A stretch of DNA of 64,000 bases from the NCBI GenBank assembly GCA_947095585.1, contig OX352765.1:28178254-28242253 (forward strand). The letters are read 5' to 3'. Below are positions 33,545 to 45,124 of this stretch, piece after piece. Below the pieces are notes generated by a model. The model was not told the origin of the DNA. It did no database searches and saw nothing but the letters and a program-made list of their open reading frames with translations. The position numbers were made by a program, and so were the translations under genes. This DNA is from Nephrocerus scutellatus. Lineage: Eukaryota > Arthropoda > Insecta > Diptera > Pipunculidae. Positions within the stretch are counted from its first letter, which is position 1; each line of letters starts with the position of its first letter.

Positions 33545-35560
33545 TTTGCAACGAAGTACCCGGATGTCGTATTCATCATCATATTTGGCTCTACAAATGG
33601 GGTCCGGTCCTGGCCTCCCGCGGAAGTCGTATTAGCCGAGTTTAAAGAGGAAACGCTGACTACCTACCAGGTAAGGACACCACAGCATATCATCGGAGCG
33701 CAACACGCTCTTTTAGCAGTGGTGCATACCTGGTTCATATCATCGGCAGACCAGTCAGCAGTGACAATAAGAAAGTACTACAGGAGGGAAAAAGAGGAGA
33801 AAAGATAAAGCTATCATAATATCACAAGCAGCGAGGGAAAACTACCAGAGGATCTCCAAGAAAAACGGTAAGACGAACTTTAGAGGAGTTTTAGCGATAT
33901 GTCATAGTACAACAAATATTGGTCGGCGCTACATCAAGGTGAGTACATTCTCAGTGCGTTAGTTCAGAAGGGAGTAAGCAATGAAAGATCTGCTACTTTC
34001 GACTACATCCAGTATAGATAAATTTTCTAAATACATATACCTGGATGACGACTAAAGTTCTTGGCAGTATCACGATGCTGTGAAACCAGAAGCTAAGAAA
34101 GCATGTAGTACTAAGTAGACACCGGAGTACCAGCGAAATATTGCAACAAAAAGAAAAACCCGCTAAAAGGCATCATCGGCGGACGACATCTCATAGATAG
34201 AATATTACAGAAAATTAATTTGACGATGACTCTGAAATAAAGACTTGCTGACATAACTGAGCATAAGGACAATGCACACAGAAGTAAGTTTGATTAGGGA
34301 TTAGATTCGTCATAGCATAAGCCAGTTACAAACAGCGCCTTCTATGCTTTCACCCAACCTTCCTTAGAGTACCAAACAGCATAGGATCTAAATGCATTCT
34401 ATACAGCAAGAAAATCTCTGTCTAGCGCTTCAGAGAAATCTATCTATTTATAACATCCTTTGTGAATTTCTTCAAATTTATATTAGAAGACCATACGCGG
34501 CTATGTTATACGTCAGCATATTCACACCATGCATACGCTGACACACATTCCAAACGCTCATGTACATCAGCCCATCAGCCCATGGATAAGTTCATTGCAC
34601 AGATAAGGAATAGCAGCAAGAAATGTTGACCAAGAGTCTGCGGACTAACCACGGACCGCCAACCTTTATCCGTGTATGGGACTTACACATGAATAAGTTG
34701 CAATAAGTGCGTCAACAATAACAACAATTTCATCGCAATGGACTTTTCGAGGACTTTTTCTCTTTGCTCAAGCGTGGTAGGTGTCCTGCTCACCGGAACC
34801 TACCGAGCTAACAATTATCCGTAAAACTTTAAGACTTTTCTCTTGAATGCGGCTAAAAACTCAAGTCTCGGATCTTATGTACGAGTAAGTACTGGTATGA
34901 CCACTGTCTTGTACACCAGCAGCTTGGATGATATGGTTTAATTTATGAAAAAAAAAAAATTTGAAAAGTCTTGACAGACTAAAGCAGTCTTAGTTGGTTT
35001 TAAGCAATCATGCGCGTATTTTTGGTTTCATGCAGTTATCCGCTGCTTCAGTTGACCTGAGATAGTTCGAGGATTGCACTACCTCAAATTCGGCTTCTAC
35101 AATCTTAATTGAGGGACGAATTTTGTATATTCCGCTCGCAGACGTGGCTACCATGTTTTGATCTCGTTTTCTGCAGTCGCAGATTTTTTGCCGTCCGCTC
35201 GATCTAGATGAAAGCTTCTTATAGACTATAGAGTATTGTTCTTCCAACCGTTCTTCACAGATCACTTTCTCAAACTCCAGGTTGAAGATGACACAGGCGA
35301 ATTCATCCCTTTTTCAGAGCCCTTTATTGATGTTGAATGGGCTTAACAGTGATCCGTATATCTTGACTTGGCTTATACCATTGGTCATGGTCAACCTACA
35401 TAGTCATGTCAGTTTATTTGCGATTTCTGCCATGTCTTTATAAAGTTCTACTCCGGCCATGCTATAATAGGCGGCTTTAAGTTCAATAACATATGGTATA
35501 GTGAGTTTTTGAACTCTAGACATCATCTGCCTAAGGGTGAAAATCTGATCAGTGTAATTT
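33545..35560 (-). mobile_element. RTE-type LINE 3' part, strongly decayed
   Basis: The minus strand reads V-A-T-S-A-S-G-I-Y-K-I near 35150, V-V-Q-S-S-N-Y-L near 35070 and a thumb-like stretch, matching the RTE relic at 59.8-61.4 kb at DNA level. TGGTTTTAAGCAATCATG compares with TGGCTTTAAGAAATCATG, and GACCTGAGATA with GACCCGAGATA. The left part near 33575 carries ATCATCATATTTGGCTCTAC, also seen at 59.8 kb. Coding continuity is lost. Confidence 0.65.
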
Positions 35561-36780
35561 TGCGGTTTTTACTTAACCATATCAACTTTCTCAACCTTCA
35601 AAATTTTCTTAAACTTTCTTTTTTTTTCTTTTTTGCCAACATTTATAAACCTTCTTAACCGAAACTGCAACATTGCTCGTCGACTGTCGATGGGTATAGT
35701 TTCATTTACTCAGCAAGATTTTAAATGCTTTTTTATTAATTTGCCTTGTTATGTGTCTTTCTGTCTGTTTATATGTCATTCTGTCACGCTTATTTTTTAG
35801 ATTTTTTAGCAAATACTCTCCTTAGTTAGCCCTACAATTCTGCAAAAATATAATACGTTATTTTCGGTTATATTCGGTACCAACTACCAACCAGTGACTT
35901 AAATCATCAATCAAGTGATGATATCCTTGCTCAACTTCCTTTCTTAAATGAAATATCTGAGGAAATTTAAGCCTCATTATTTGGATGATCACCTTAATCA
36001 CTCAGTTCATGCCCCATATTACCGCTCACATTTTATTTGCACACCGAATACAACCACCACCTCTGCAGACCTTGACACAATTTCGTCTTCGACGCTGAAA
36101 GCGAAAAAAAACCTTAACACTCCGATGCACTACGTAGACAGTGGAAAAATCGACGAAGTAAAAATGTCACGCAAATAAATCACTGAACGTGCGAGACGGG
36201 TCCGCTCACTGACCGAAGTGTGTCCATTGAAGAAGGCGGCCGCCTCCACCACCAATACAAACACTGTCACAGCCGCACGACTGAGCCACAACTGATTGTA
36301 AACAAACAAACGGGCGGCTGTTGCTGTGACTGTAAAGTGGAGCCAATCCACCTGAACATGCAATTGGACTTGGCTTGGAATTCCCATCAGCTTCAATGTT
36401 GCTCTTTGATTTTATTAACTATTCATAGCACGTTTATTGAAAGACGACCACAACGGAAAGGAGCGAACGCTGATGGATAGCGACTTTTTTGTTTTATACC
36501 ACGGTTCTAAGTAAGCACTGGACAGACTCAATTCTGTCCACATCCAACATGTCATGAATTGGCAATTGTTGGGTTCCTTCTCACGTAAAAATTTGTTGTG
36601 CTGTGCTGCGAATCTTTATTGTAGGTAAGTTGGTTTTGGTTTGGTTGAATTTGGTCAACTTACATAACATGTCCTTTTGGCCACCAACCACAATTTGACA
36701 AAAGAAGGATAAATCTTTCAATCAGGAACTTGTCCTGCGAACCATTACAAATTAAAAAGCCACAAAATTCTGATTGAAAT
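35560..36780. other. 3' flank and spacer near CP3; nothing recognised
   Basis: Contains T-rich runs near 35615 and two unremarkable open frames (35948-36178 and 36220-36480) with no motifs and no splice partners. I see no supported gene. Confidence 0.5.
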
Positions 36781-36828
36781 GTTTTTATTCAATTATCACA
36801 AATCCTAATCGTAATTCCGTTGAAGTAC

Positions 36829-37283
36829 TTAAAACAAGTATGGAGTAGCGGCGGCAGCGTATCTTAAAGGAGCAGAATATCCGAAAGGAGCACTGGCAGC
36901 AATGGGTGCTGCATATCCGAAGGGTGAAACGTATTTAGCAGCGAAAGGGGCAGCCGAGTATGCAGCATAGTTGAGAGGAGCAGCATAGGTGGCTGGAGCG
37001 GTATAAGCAGCAGCAAATGGTGCAGCAACTGGAGCAGCAGAGAAAATTGGGGCGGCAGCAAATCCATTATGGTTTCTTGCGATGACTTGACTTGACGTGG
37101 CGGTGACAACTCCTGCTGGTGCAGCGGCCACTAATGGTGCAGAGTAGGCGAGTGGAGCTCCGATCAAACCTGGCTTGGCGGCGGCACAGGCAATGAAGGC
37201 TAGAATAACAACTACCTAAAAGTATAAAAATAAATTAAGTTTTGTTGGAGGAGCTCTTTAGGGAAACTCACGAATTTGAACAT
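36829..37283 (-). CDS. Low-complexity cuticular protein CP3 (SSQVIARN type), two exons
   Basis: Predicted secreted cuticle protein of 132 residues. Exon 1 (37272-37283) encodes M-F-K-F; the intron 37216-37271 is only 56 nt (GTGAGT...TTAG), phase 0, the shortest in the cluster. Exon 2 gives the rest of the signal peptide (V-V-V-I-L-A-F-I-A-C-A-A-A), K-P-G-L-I-G-A-P-L-A-Y-S-A-P-L, the core T-A-T-S-S-Q-V-I-A-R-N-H-N-G-F, and a tail with Y-A-A-P and F-G-Y-A-A-P units ending A-T-P-Y-L-F. It differs from the other copies by Phe-rich repeats. A poly(A) signal AATAAA (minus strand) lies at 36784-36789. Coordinates include the intron. Confidence 0.9.
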
Positions 37284-37372
37284 TTTGGCTTAATTTCGGT
37301 TTATTGCTGCTAACTGATGTTGCTGTAAGCTGAGTTGAATGATTTGTGATAGTTGAGTGTCGCGTTGTTCAA

Positions 37373-37380
37373 TATTTATA
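37373..37380 (-). promoter_or_regulatory. TATA box of CP3
   Basis: TATAAATA on the minus strand lies about 90 bp upstream of the ATG, the same distance as in the sister genes. No perfect TCAGT initiator follows. Confidence 0.7.
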
Positions 37381-37689
37381 TCTTCAGTTGTAGTTGTCGC
37401 TTAATCATAAGTCACTGGCCGAAAGTACGCACTCTTAGGCGTCTAATTAAAATTCACGGCATAAAGTCTCTAGGTCGTGCGCGTCCGTGTTTTTATGATC
37501 AATTTTGTAATTTGCTACAAGTTTGTGTTGCATACGCGTATTATGGCCAGCCGCAACGTTGATGAAAGACAAACCTTCAAATCGACGGTTAGGAAATACT
37601 TCAGAGTGATATTGGCATATATTTGGTGCCGATCCAGCTTGAAAAGTAAAGAGTGTGAAAATAATAAAATGCTAAAATTTACTTTAAAA

Positions 37690-39215
37690 AAATCTCAAAT
37701 AAAGTTCCTGACAAGAAGGCGTAATCGCGTATGCGGATGATGTTTTTATGGCCATCTAAGGAAAACATCCGAATTCCTTAAAGGAACTCCTGCCAAATGC
37801 TCTCAACAAGCTAACCTGCTCGGCAGATCGATGTAGTTTAGGGGGGTAATTTCTAAAGTTCCACACATAAAACCTCCTTCTATAAAAGATATAAGCTTAA
37901 CATTCTCTGATAAAGCCAAGTAATTATTATTCTGGACAGAAAGCTTAGCTGGAAACCAAACATACAAGAAAGAGTTCATAAAGGTACAGTGCCACTCTTC
38001 TCATCCAAAAAAGCCATTGGTAGCAGATGTGGTCTTCAACCCCATATAACTCATTGGCTATATACAGCGGTAGTAAGACCACCTCTTCTATACAGTGTGA
38101 CTGTATGGTGGACTGCCTTAAATAAGAAAGTAAATCTAGACAAATTATGCAAAGTCCAAAGATCAGCTGGTCTATGTATGAGCGGAGCACTTCGTACAAC
38201 CCCCTTCGCCGCACTGAACATTCTGTTTGACCGTAAGGTGGTGTAAGCCACTCGACATTTTCAGCAGGCAAGTAGCTGCTAGCTCGGCTATTCCCCTTAA
38301 TGATATCTCACAGTGGTCTAGAAATGAAATCGGTCACTCCTTAATCCTGAATTTAGTCAGGATCCCAGGCAACATAGACTACACCACTCCGCAACTCCAT
38401 TTCAACAGAAACTTCCAGGTTTCCTTTCCCTCCAGATCATCCTGGGAAAAGACGCTTACCTGAAAGAACACATTCATTTTTACACAGAGGGGTCAAAACT
38501 AATGACGGAGTCGGCGGCGGAGTACTGTAGTGTTTTCCAGGCTGAAATTATGGCGATCAGTTAACCCTTATCTTCGCTATATATGTAGAAACGTCATATC
38601 TGCTAAGGATATCCGTATATTCTCGTTTCTCGGATAGCCAAGCTGCACTGAAATCCCTGGATCAGTCTATACAAATTCAATTCTAGCCCTCAACTGTCAA
38701 TCATCTCTCATGGAGATGGCGGAAAAACTAACCGTAGCTGGTCAAACGGTACAACTTGCATAGCGACAAAACAGATCTGGCACAAGCTGGATCCGAAACG
38801 CTCCAAGTGTTTGATCTCTCAAAGAGATCGCACATCGGTGCTATTGTAGGTGTCATCACTGGACACTCTCTCATAGACAAGCATGCAGAAAGACTTGGAG
38901 TATTCTCGAATGACTTATAGAGAAGCTGAATGGATGAGGAGGAGGAGGAGACCAATGTCCATCTTCTCTGCACTTGTCCAGCCCTCTCCCAAAAACGTAA
39001 ACTCAATATGGGACCTTCTTCTACAAAGACACCAATGTTCTTACCAACATTGACATGAACAGTCTCCTTCGCTTCATACGAAGCTCTAATTGGTTCAACG
39101 AGTAGGTGGAAAAAAAATTCCTGATCCGTGTGGTATCACAATAGACCATTGCTGGTCTAAGTGTGTCGGTTTCACTGACAGCCACCTTAACCTTACCTAG
39201 CCTTAGGGACTGCAC
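37690..39215 (+). mobile_element. Non-LTR retrotransposon remnant: RT palm to RNase H
   Basis: V-I-A-Y-A-D-D-V-F-M-A-I gives an intact Y-A-D-D catalytic motif at 37730-37741. Then come K-H-P-N-S-L-K-E-L-L-P, L-D-R-K-L-S-W-K-P-N-I-Q-E-R-V, R-C-G-L-Q-P-H-I-T-H-W-L-Y-T-A-V-V-R-P-P and K-V-Q-R-S-A-G-L-C-M-S-G-A-L-R-T-T-P. An RNase H part (Y-T-E-G-S-K-L, F-Q-A-E-I-M-A-I) and a C-terminal H-A-E-R-L-G-V then E-E-E-E-T-N-V-H-L-L-C-T-C-P-A-L follow. Several frameshifts occur. It resembles the I/LOA/R1 group. Confidence 0.85.
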
Positions 39216-39279
39216 AGAAAAAATATAAATAATTGAATAAAACAGAGTATTTTATAGACATGAGAAAAATTTAAAAAAG

Positions 39280-39425
39280 AGCCAGTGAGATTTGAACCTG
39301 TACCCTTATGTGATTGCAAAAATCCGAAAAAATGATTACTAAAAAGACGCGGGACAGATTCGAACCTTCTGCACTTTCTTACTTCTTGCATCCAGCGCTC
39401 TAACCGGTGAGCCTGCTTCTAAATG
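39280..39425 (-). mobile_element. tRNA-like (SINE-type) fragment with two B boxes
   Basis: On the minus strand GGCTCACCGGTTAGAGCGCT resembles an A box and AGAAGGTTCGAATCTGTC a B box. About 80 nt further on, CAGGTTCAAATCTCACTGG is a second B-box-like word. The spacing and lack of a proper acceptor stem argue against a functional tRNA gene. A composite SINE fragment is the best reading. Confidence 0.5.
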
Positions 39426-39559
39426 GGCCCCTAGTTTGTGTTATTTAATTCAATCCCAAAATTTCCCCAAATTCTCATTAAGCGTGCGCTAATTAAAAAA
39501 CCATAACTACCTTACAACACCACACCGCTTTCTTAAACACTATTCATTTCAGTGACTCC

Positions 39560-40360
39560 GAAAGTATTGATTCGTAACTTATATCAATATCGACCATTCA
39601 TATCCCTCAGAATGATTTTTACATCATACTGAGGGCATGCATTGAGTTCCCGTTCGACTCGTTCAAAGAATTCTTATTTTTCATCATCTGGGTAATCCTC
39701 TGTAGGTTCGTGAACGTTTATGAGGCTTATGTTTTAAAATTTGCCCGCACTTGAAGGGTACATAGCCGTTCATTTATTGCTTTAAAGCCGATAACGGTGG
39801 GTTTCATTCTCTTGCTGACTAGAAACCCCACCCCGAGCACATGATGTCTTGCATGACAGCTGTAATACTATATGTCATATTCTGCATCACCTGGATTGCT
39901 GTTATGTCAGCCTTATATTTAGACAGGGTATCGGACAGCTGCTGTGCTGTTCGAGCTCTATCGGTATATTCGAGATTGATTTTGGGTTCCGTAATATGAT
40001 TTTTTTACGGGCAAGGTTATTGGCCTTGCGCCAACTTTACTTTGAAGAGACTAGCCCGATTATTCCGCTTTTCCTGCATTGGAGGAAACTACCGGCGGCC
40101 ACCACGTGGAGGTTTGATCGCACTTCCACCAGTCAGAGATAGTTACGGCCATCTGCAATTCTAGAGCATTCTGTGTTATTCCCCCTATTCTGCTAATGGC
40201 TGACCGCCTTATTATATTATTAGATACAAAAAATTGGCACGCTTGCGTAACGGCAAAATCGAATACTAAGAAGGCAACCCAATAGGTTGTCACGGAGACT
40301 TGGTACGCCGATGGTCTTCCCAAAAATAGTTTTAGCCGCTCATTTTTTTTTTTCATTTAA
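39560..40360 (-). mobile_element. RTE-type endonuclease fragment
   Basis: Minus-strand frames give K-A-D-I-T-A-I-Q-V-M, F-L-V-S-K-R-M-K-like and T-V-I-G-F-K-A-I-N-E-R words. N-V-H-E-P-T-E-D-Y-P-D-D-E-K and Q-Y-D-V-K-I-I-L-R-D-M-N-G follow, the last being a decayed G-D-F-N-A motif. The order matches an RTE endonuclease domain without the RT. Confidence 0.75.
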
Positions 40361-40379
40361 TTCCGTGCTAATGGGATTT

Positions 40380-42080
40380 CTTTGGATATTATCGAGGATC
40401 TTTTGTGTTGTAAATGTTCTATTTCTTCGGAACTTGTGAATAAATTAAGAATGACATTTTTAATTTGCTTATAACTAGCTGAAATACCCCTCGTATCCGT
40501 GCAACCCCTACCGCACTACCACCTATAGTTAAGAACATTAGTGCATCAAAACAAACAAATCTGCAAAAGTTTTCGCACAATGGGATGGGTAGTTTTTGAA
40601 TTTTGCGCTGTCTAACGCACAGATACACAGACAGAAAATGATTTTTTTATGATTTAGAGATAAATTTTTAGCAAATGTGTTGATTCTGCTACCTGCCCCT
40701 CTTAACTATCAAAGTGGAACCAAGAACTTCGACCAAAATCTGAACAAGTATTTTCTCATCCGCCATATTCATTTGACAGGCCACCTTCGGATGAACACTC
40801 ATTCCTGGCGTTGCTCATGTGACAACTTGCATCAGCTCAACAAGAAATTGGCGTTTTGCGAGTGCAGCTTTATAATAATAATGGCAAGAGAGAAAAACAT
40901 ACAACTAACATTTATTTTGTCTAAGAAAAAATCTGGTCACCTGCAGGACATTTTTTGATCCTTTAGGTCGTCTGCTCGAATTTCATAATAAGTTTAAGCG
41001 ATCATTGGCATCGCATACACGAATAAACAGTCCGGCGACGTACGAAAATTTCTTCTCCCAATAGGCTAGCAGTGAGTGAAGGACCCACCAAGAAACACTA
41101 AAGCCATTTAAAGAGTATGAACACTATTAACACAACTTAATGTACATCCTTGAATGTACGAGTAGCTTAAAGTGTTTGATATAAAGCTTAAGCTAACAGA
41201 AAGTTTGTTCAACTTACCCTATAGCCACACATTTAAGCACGCTCCCGCTCCCTATTACTTGAAGATTCTCTTGAAAAATTCTAAAGGTAAATTGCCTAGA
41301 GCAGTTGCTGGTTTTCCATTAAAAAACTGCAACTTTCTGAACAAAATCAAATTTATTCCTTCTGGACGTGGTTTACTGGGTGACATGCACGGCACGTGCA
41401 TAAAAAGTCCACGATAATATTCTGAACTGTGTACCCGTCTGAACTACGATGCTCTTCACTCCCAGTCATAGTATTCATGTACAATAATTCTCCCTCTGTG
41501 GTGTGTTCGTGACTTTGACTTAATTTAAAAAGTGTTGGTGCCACACCGTTCCGAAGAATGACGGTATACGAGTATTATGTCTCATCACGTATTTGCAATT
41601 CCGTGAAAAGATAGAATGCTGCGGATATACGACGGCCTAATGTGACTCTAATTAAATATTTCGGATTAATTTATTAAGCATTGCTTCTTTGCGTGTAAAT
41701 GGTGTCACATGATGGTGGTACAGGACTAATTAGAGATGAAAAGTGCTCTCGATAAAAAGGGGCGCACTCATCACAAGTGGTTTGATGAGAATCTAGTACC
41801 TCTTGTGTATGGAGAAAAAGTTAATTAAGTTTGCATGCATCAATTATGAGTTTTGTGAATAAATAGACAAATAAGAATAAGTCGCAATGACACTAAGGAC
41901 AAGTTATTTCTCTTGAAATGTCATTGGATCTTCCACTTAATCTGAAAATGATGACTTTAGGTACAATTCAATTTATTTGCATGAAAAATTTAAAAAAAAT
42001 TGCTGAGTTCAAGAGAAATTGAAAAACACAAAAATTTCAACTTTAATCAAATTGTTTTATTCATTCGAAACATCAATTCA
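40380..42080. other. Unassigned DNA
   Basis: Open frames at 40677-40958 and 41172-41417 start plausibly but show no known motif, signal peptide or splice partner. No repeats were recognised. Confidence 0.45.
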
Positions 42081-42099
42081 AGGCATTAACATCTGAAAA

Positions 42100-43040
42100 T
42101 TATGTTTGGTGCGGCTTTTCCTGACAAAGTGAGTTCTGAACGTCCAATTTTTGGCCACTGGCTGGCCGTATGTCACAAATAACACAAAAAATATTGGCCT
42201 CCAAGGCTTGCAATTGTTGCTGGTTTATCAGCAAAACAGTATGACTTCACATGGCTCAACATGAAATAATCGGCAGATGTCAAATCGCACAACAATGGAC
42301 AGGTCCATTCCTCGAAATCAACTTATTGTCAAAATTTGATTTCAATAAGTCGATGGTTGCCGTTGCCTTATGATTCTTTCAAACAAAAAATCATTGATCA
42401 TGGTGCGGTAACGTTTCCCATTCTCCTTTGAATGTAACGCGTCTCATTTTGAAGAAATAAGGTCGTCTGATGCCACCGTCCATAATGCATCACGATGCAT
42501 TTTCTCTAGAAAATGGATTCCGTAGGGTTTGTTGTGGATTGATTTTAGTCCATATGCTTATTAACAAACTTATTAAGCTAAGCCTCATTGCTAACCACAA
42601 AATTTGCCATTAAAAAACGGATTGATTTTAGTCCATATGCTTATTAACAAACTTATTAAGCTAAGCCTCATTGCTAACCAAAAAATTTGCCATTAAAAAA
42701 TGGATCAGTTTCCAACTGCTCTAGAGCACAATCTGCGAAAGAACGACGCATATGACGGTCTCGTGGCCTTAATTTCTGTACCAGTTGGATCTTATACAGA
42801 TGTAGGCCAAGAACTTTGCGCAAAAATTTCCACGTAGTGGATGGACAGAGCCCCAATTACTGCAACCGACGACGAATCGATAAATTGGAATCTTCGACCA
42901 CGTTTTCACTAACATCGGCAATCTCTTCAGTGCACACATTCCATTCTATCAAAGTTCGAGAGATGGCTTGCTCAGATGGACGATTATGTTGTAATGGAGC
43001 TTTCCCAGCCGGGGTAAACTCAGGGTGACCAGGGTTCAAA
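42100..43040 (-). pseudogene. Mariner-like transposase relic (DUF4817 type)
   Basis: The minus strand reads I-A-D-V-S-E-N-V-V-E-D-S-N-L-S-I-R-R-R-L-Q, then S-T-T-W-K-F-L-R-K-V-L-G-L-H-L-Y-K-I-Q-L-V, R-S-F-A-D-C-A-L-E-Q-L-E-T-D and later G-I-R-R-P-Y-F-F. This is the mariner helix-turn-helix and entry to the catalytic domain. The stretch that should hold the first catalytic aspartate is replaced by an 82-bp tandem duplication. It is the longest of the three relics of this lineage. Confidence 0.75.
42537..42700. repeat. 82-bp tandem duplication
   Basis: Two adjacent copies start at 42537 and 42619 with GGATTGATTTTAGTCCATAT and are nearly identical. The duplication lies inside the mariner relic. 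Confidence 0.95.
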
Positions 43041-43069
43041 TTAAATATGGTCGTTACAATAAATTGTAT

Positions 43070-43560
43070 AGCCTGAGATGAGCGTGCACCATCAGCGGTG
43101 CGTTAGTCTGAGACGATCGTGACTCCTGAGCGATGGTTGCATGTGCTTCTGACGAGCCTGAGTGCGTGGACCCTGACCGATGCGTGATCGTGAGCCTGAG
43201 ACGATAGTGAATCCAGAGTGATGCGTGAGCGTTAGCCTGAGACGATCGTGACCCCTAAGCGATGCTTGTATTTGAGTTTGACGAGTTGAGTACGTGGAAC
43301 CTGAGTGATGCGTAATCGTGAGCCTGATACGATCGTGACCCCTGAGTCATGCGTCCGTGTGAGCCCGAGTCTAGCGTGAACCTTGAGAGCGTGAGCCATA
43401 ATATCGTGAGTTCCGAGCGACGTGAGCCTTTAGCGACACCTTGACGTGAGCGTTGAGAGCCTGACGTGAAACTTGGGTGACGTGAGCTATGATCGACACC
43501 TCGACGTGGACCTGAAACGAGCGTGAGCATAGCGAGCGTTAGACGAGCCATATGGTCAAC
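43070..43560. repeat. Degenerate minisatellite (GACGATCGTGAC / CCTGAGCGATGCGTG)
   Basis: GACGATCGTGAC-like words recur near 43112, 43200, 43241 and 43328, spaced about 88, 41 and 87 bp. This suggests a unit of about 43 bp with higher-order copies. Right of 43380 the pattern shifts to GACGTGAGC/AGCGTGAGC words. The tract is strikingly richer in GC than its surroundings. Confidence 0.8.
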
Positions 43561-43569
43561 GCTGACAGC

Positions 43570-44430
43570 GAGGAGAGCGAAAGAAGTCGACAGCGACAAG
43601 CTGTGATGTACCAGAGTAACAACCCGTGGAGCAATCGTACAGCGAAGTAACGTCGTACGAATTGCGATGTTTCTTATTTTCTGCAGTTCTTTTGTTACCA
43701 AGCAGCCACGATAGCTTAGTGTTCTTCGCCACAGTTGCAGCATTTAGATAAATGTTCGGAAGTTTTAGTACATTCAGTTGTATGGTGATCGCCGACACAT
43801 TTCACACATCTTGGTGGTCTAAATCCATAGTTCTTTGTATGTCCAAAAATTTTACAATGTTTACATTGGGCGATGACAATAATCTCAATGTCGACCGATT
43901 GCTTGTCTCCTGAAAAGATTGTAATAATGGTGGACAACCTATACTTTCCTTCACATAATATTAACTGTAAAAACCTATACCTATTTAAATAGAATAACAA
44001 CTTGGAAAATTGTAAGTCCCTCCAAATGGATGTTAACTGTTTCTGGGTACAGTTCTCAAATCAATAAAAATTTTTATCAAAAGCCTGAGTAGTTGCTTTA
44101 GAGAAATTAGCCAAACTACGAGAAACTACTAAGAATCGTTAAAGAATCGTTCGAAAAGAGATTTTTTCTTTTCTGACAAACTTCATTTGAAACCAACCCT
44201 TCCGCTCGTGCCACATTGATTTTGGATTTTGATTTGGACCTTAATTTGGAATTTATAAAATTTTTGAGTCTTTTGAATTTTTGGAAACTAAATTTTGGGA
44301 AGCCTAACAGCTTGATAGTTGTACGTGCCTTTTTCATTTGTTCGGCCTGGTACTACAGACGAATCCGGTGCGATTCACTGCCAAGCTGTTGGCTTTCAAA
44401 AAAGACGTCAACTTGTTCCTGAACAACTGA
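43570..44430 (-). mobile_element. LINE ORF1 (Gag-like, PRE_C2HC/zinc-knuckle) remnant
   Basis: Minus-strand frames give a lysine-rich N-terminal region (I-K-L-L-G-F-P-K-F-S) and later C-K-H-C-K-I-F-G-H-T-K-N-Y-G, a zinc knuckle whose last cysteine is Gly. C-V-K-C-V-G-D-H-H-T-T-E-C and C-C-N-C-G-E-E-H follow. Three knuckles in series after a PRE_C2HC-like region are typical of Jockey-group nucleocapsid ORF1. The frame is broken and merges with the minisatellite on its 3' side. Confidence 0.8.
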
Positions 44431-45060
44431 ATTGTACAATGGAGGTTCCAAAAAATTTTAAGGCTCACTCAGGTCATTATTTGAAATATTTTCTTGGTCA
44501 GGGTTTTTTTTATAGTATTCCCTGACCATGATCAATTGATTAAAGCATTTGACTTGCGTTGTTTCGTGATCGTTTTCCATATTGCTTTTTTCAATGAATA
44601 AGGAAGGAATGTGATATATTGCAAATTACATCCTTCGATTTTTTATTTTTTATTTTTATAAAGGGCATCCCACCTTTTAGCCGTGGCGCAAGTCATTCAG
44701 GGAGTTCTCCCTTGGCAATAAGTCTAAATATAAAAAAATAACTTTTGATATAATATACTCTATCTCTATCGTCAGGTATTCAAATTTATTTTTAAAGATT
44801 CCTTCTCCATTGACTGACATTGCTGTTTTGAATCACTGTATACTACACCAAACATAGGTGTAGAATATGTATAATGATTTAGGTTGTATAGGGAGAAAAT
44901 CATTCGTCATTCAGTTTTTCGAGTTTTTAAGCTCTCCTGGAGTAGAGTTATCCGCATAAGGGATAGCCACTTACAGAATCCAAATATTGAAATACATCTA
45001 CCTCTTTTTTACAAGAAAACGCTTTGAACTTATTTCATTACCAATTAGAGTTTAATTCTA
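44430..45060. other. Spacer, nothing recognised
   Basis: AT-rich sequence between the Gag-like relic and the 3' end of CP4. A run of TTTTTATTT words lies near 44640. Confidence 0.5.
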
Positions 45061-45124
45061 AATCAAACGGCAAAACAGTCAGTCAGTTCCATTAATCATT
45101 AGTCTTTATCACAGATTTTTGTTC

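Noticed and set aside
43255..43743. 162-residue minus-strand frame
   Set aside because: It lies mostly in the minisatellite, whose repeat unit happens to lack stops in this frame; its left end is the broken ORF1 relic in a wrong frame.
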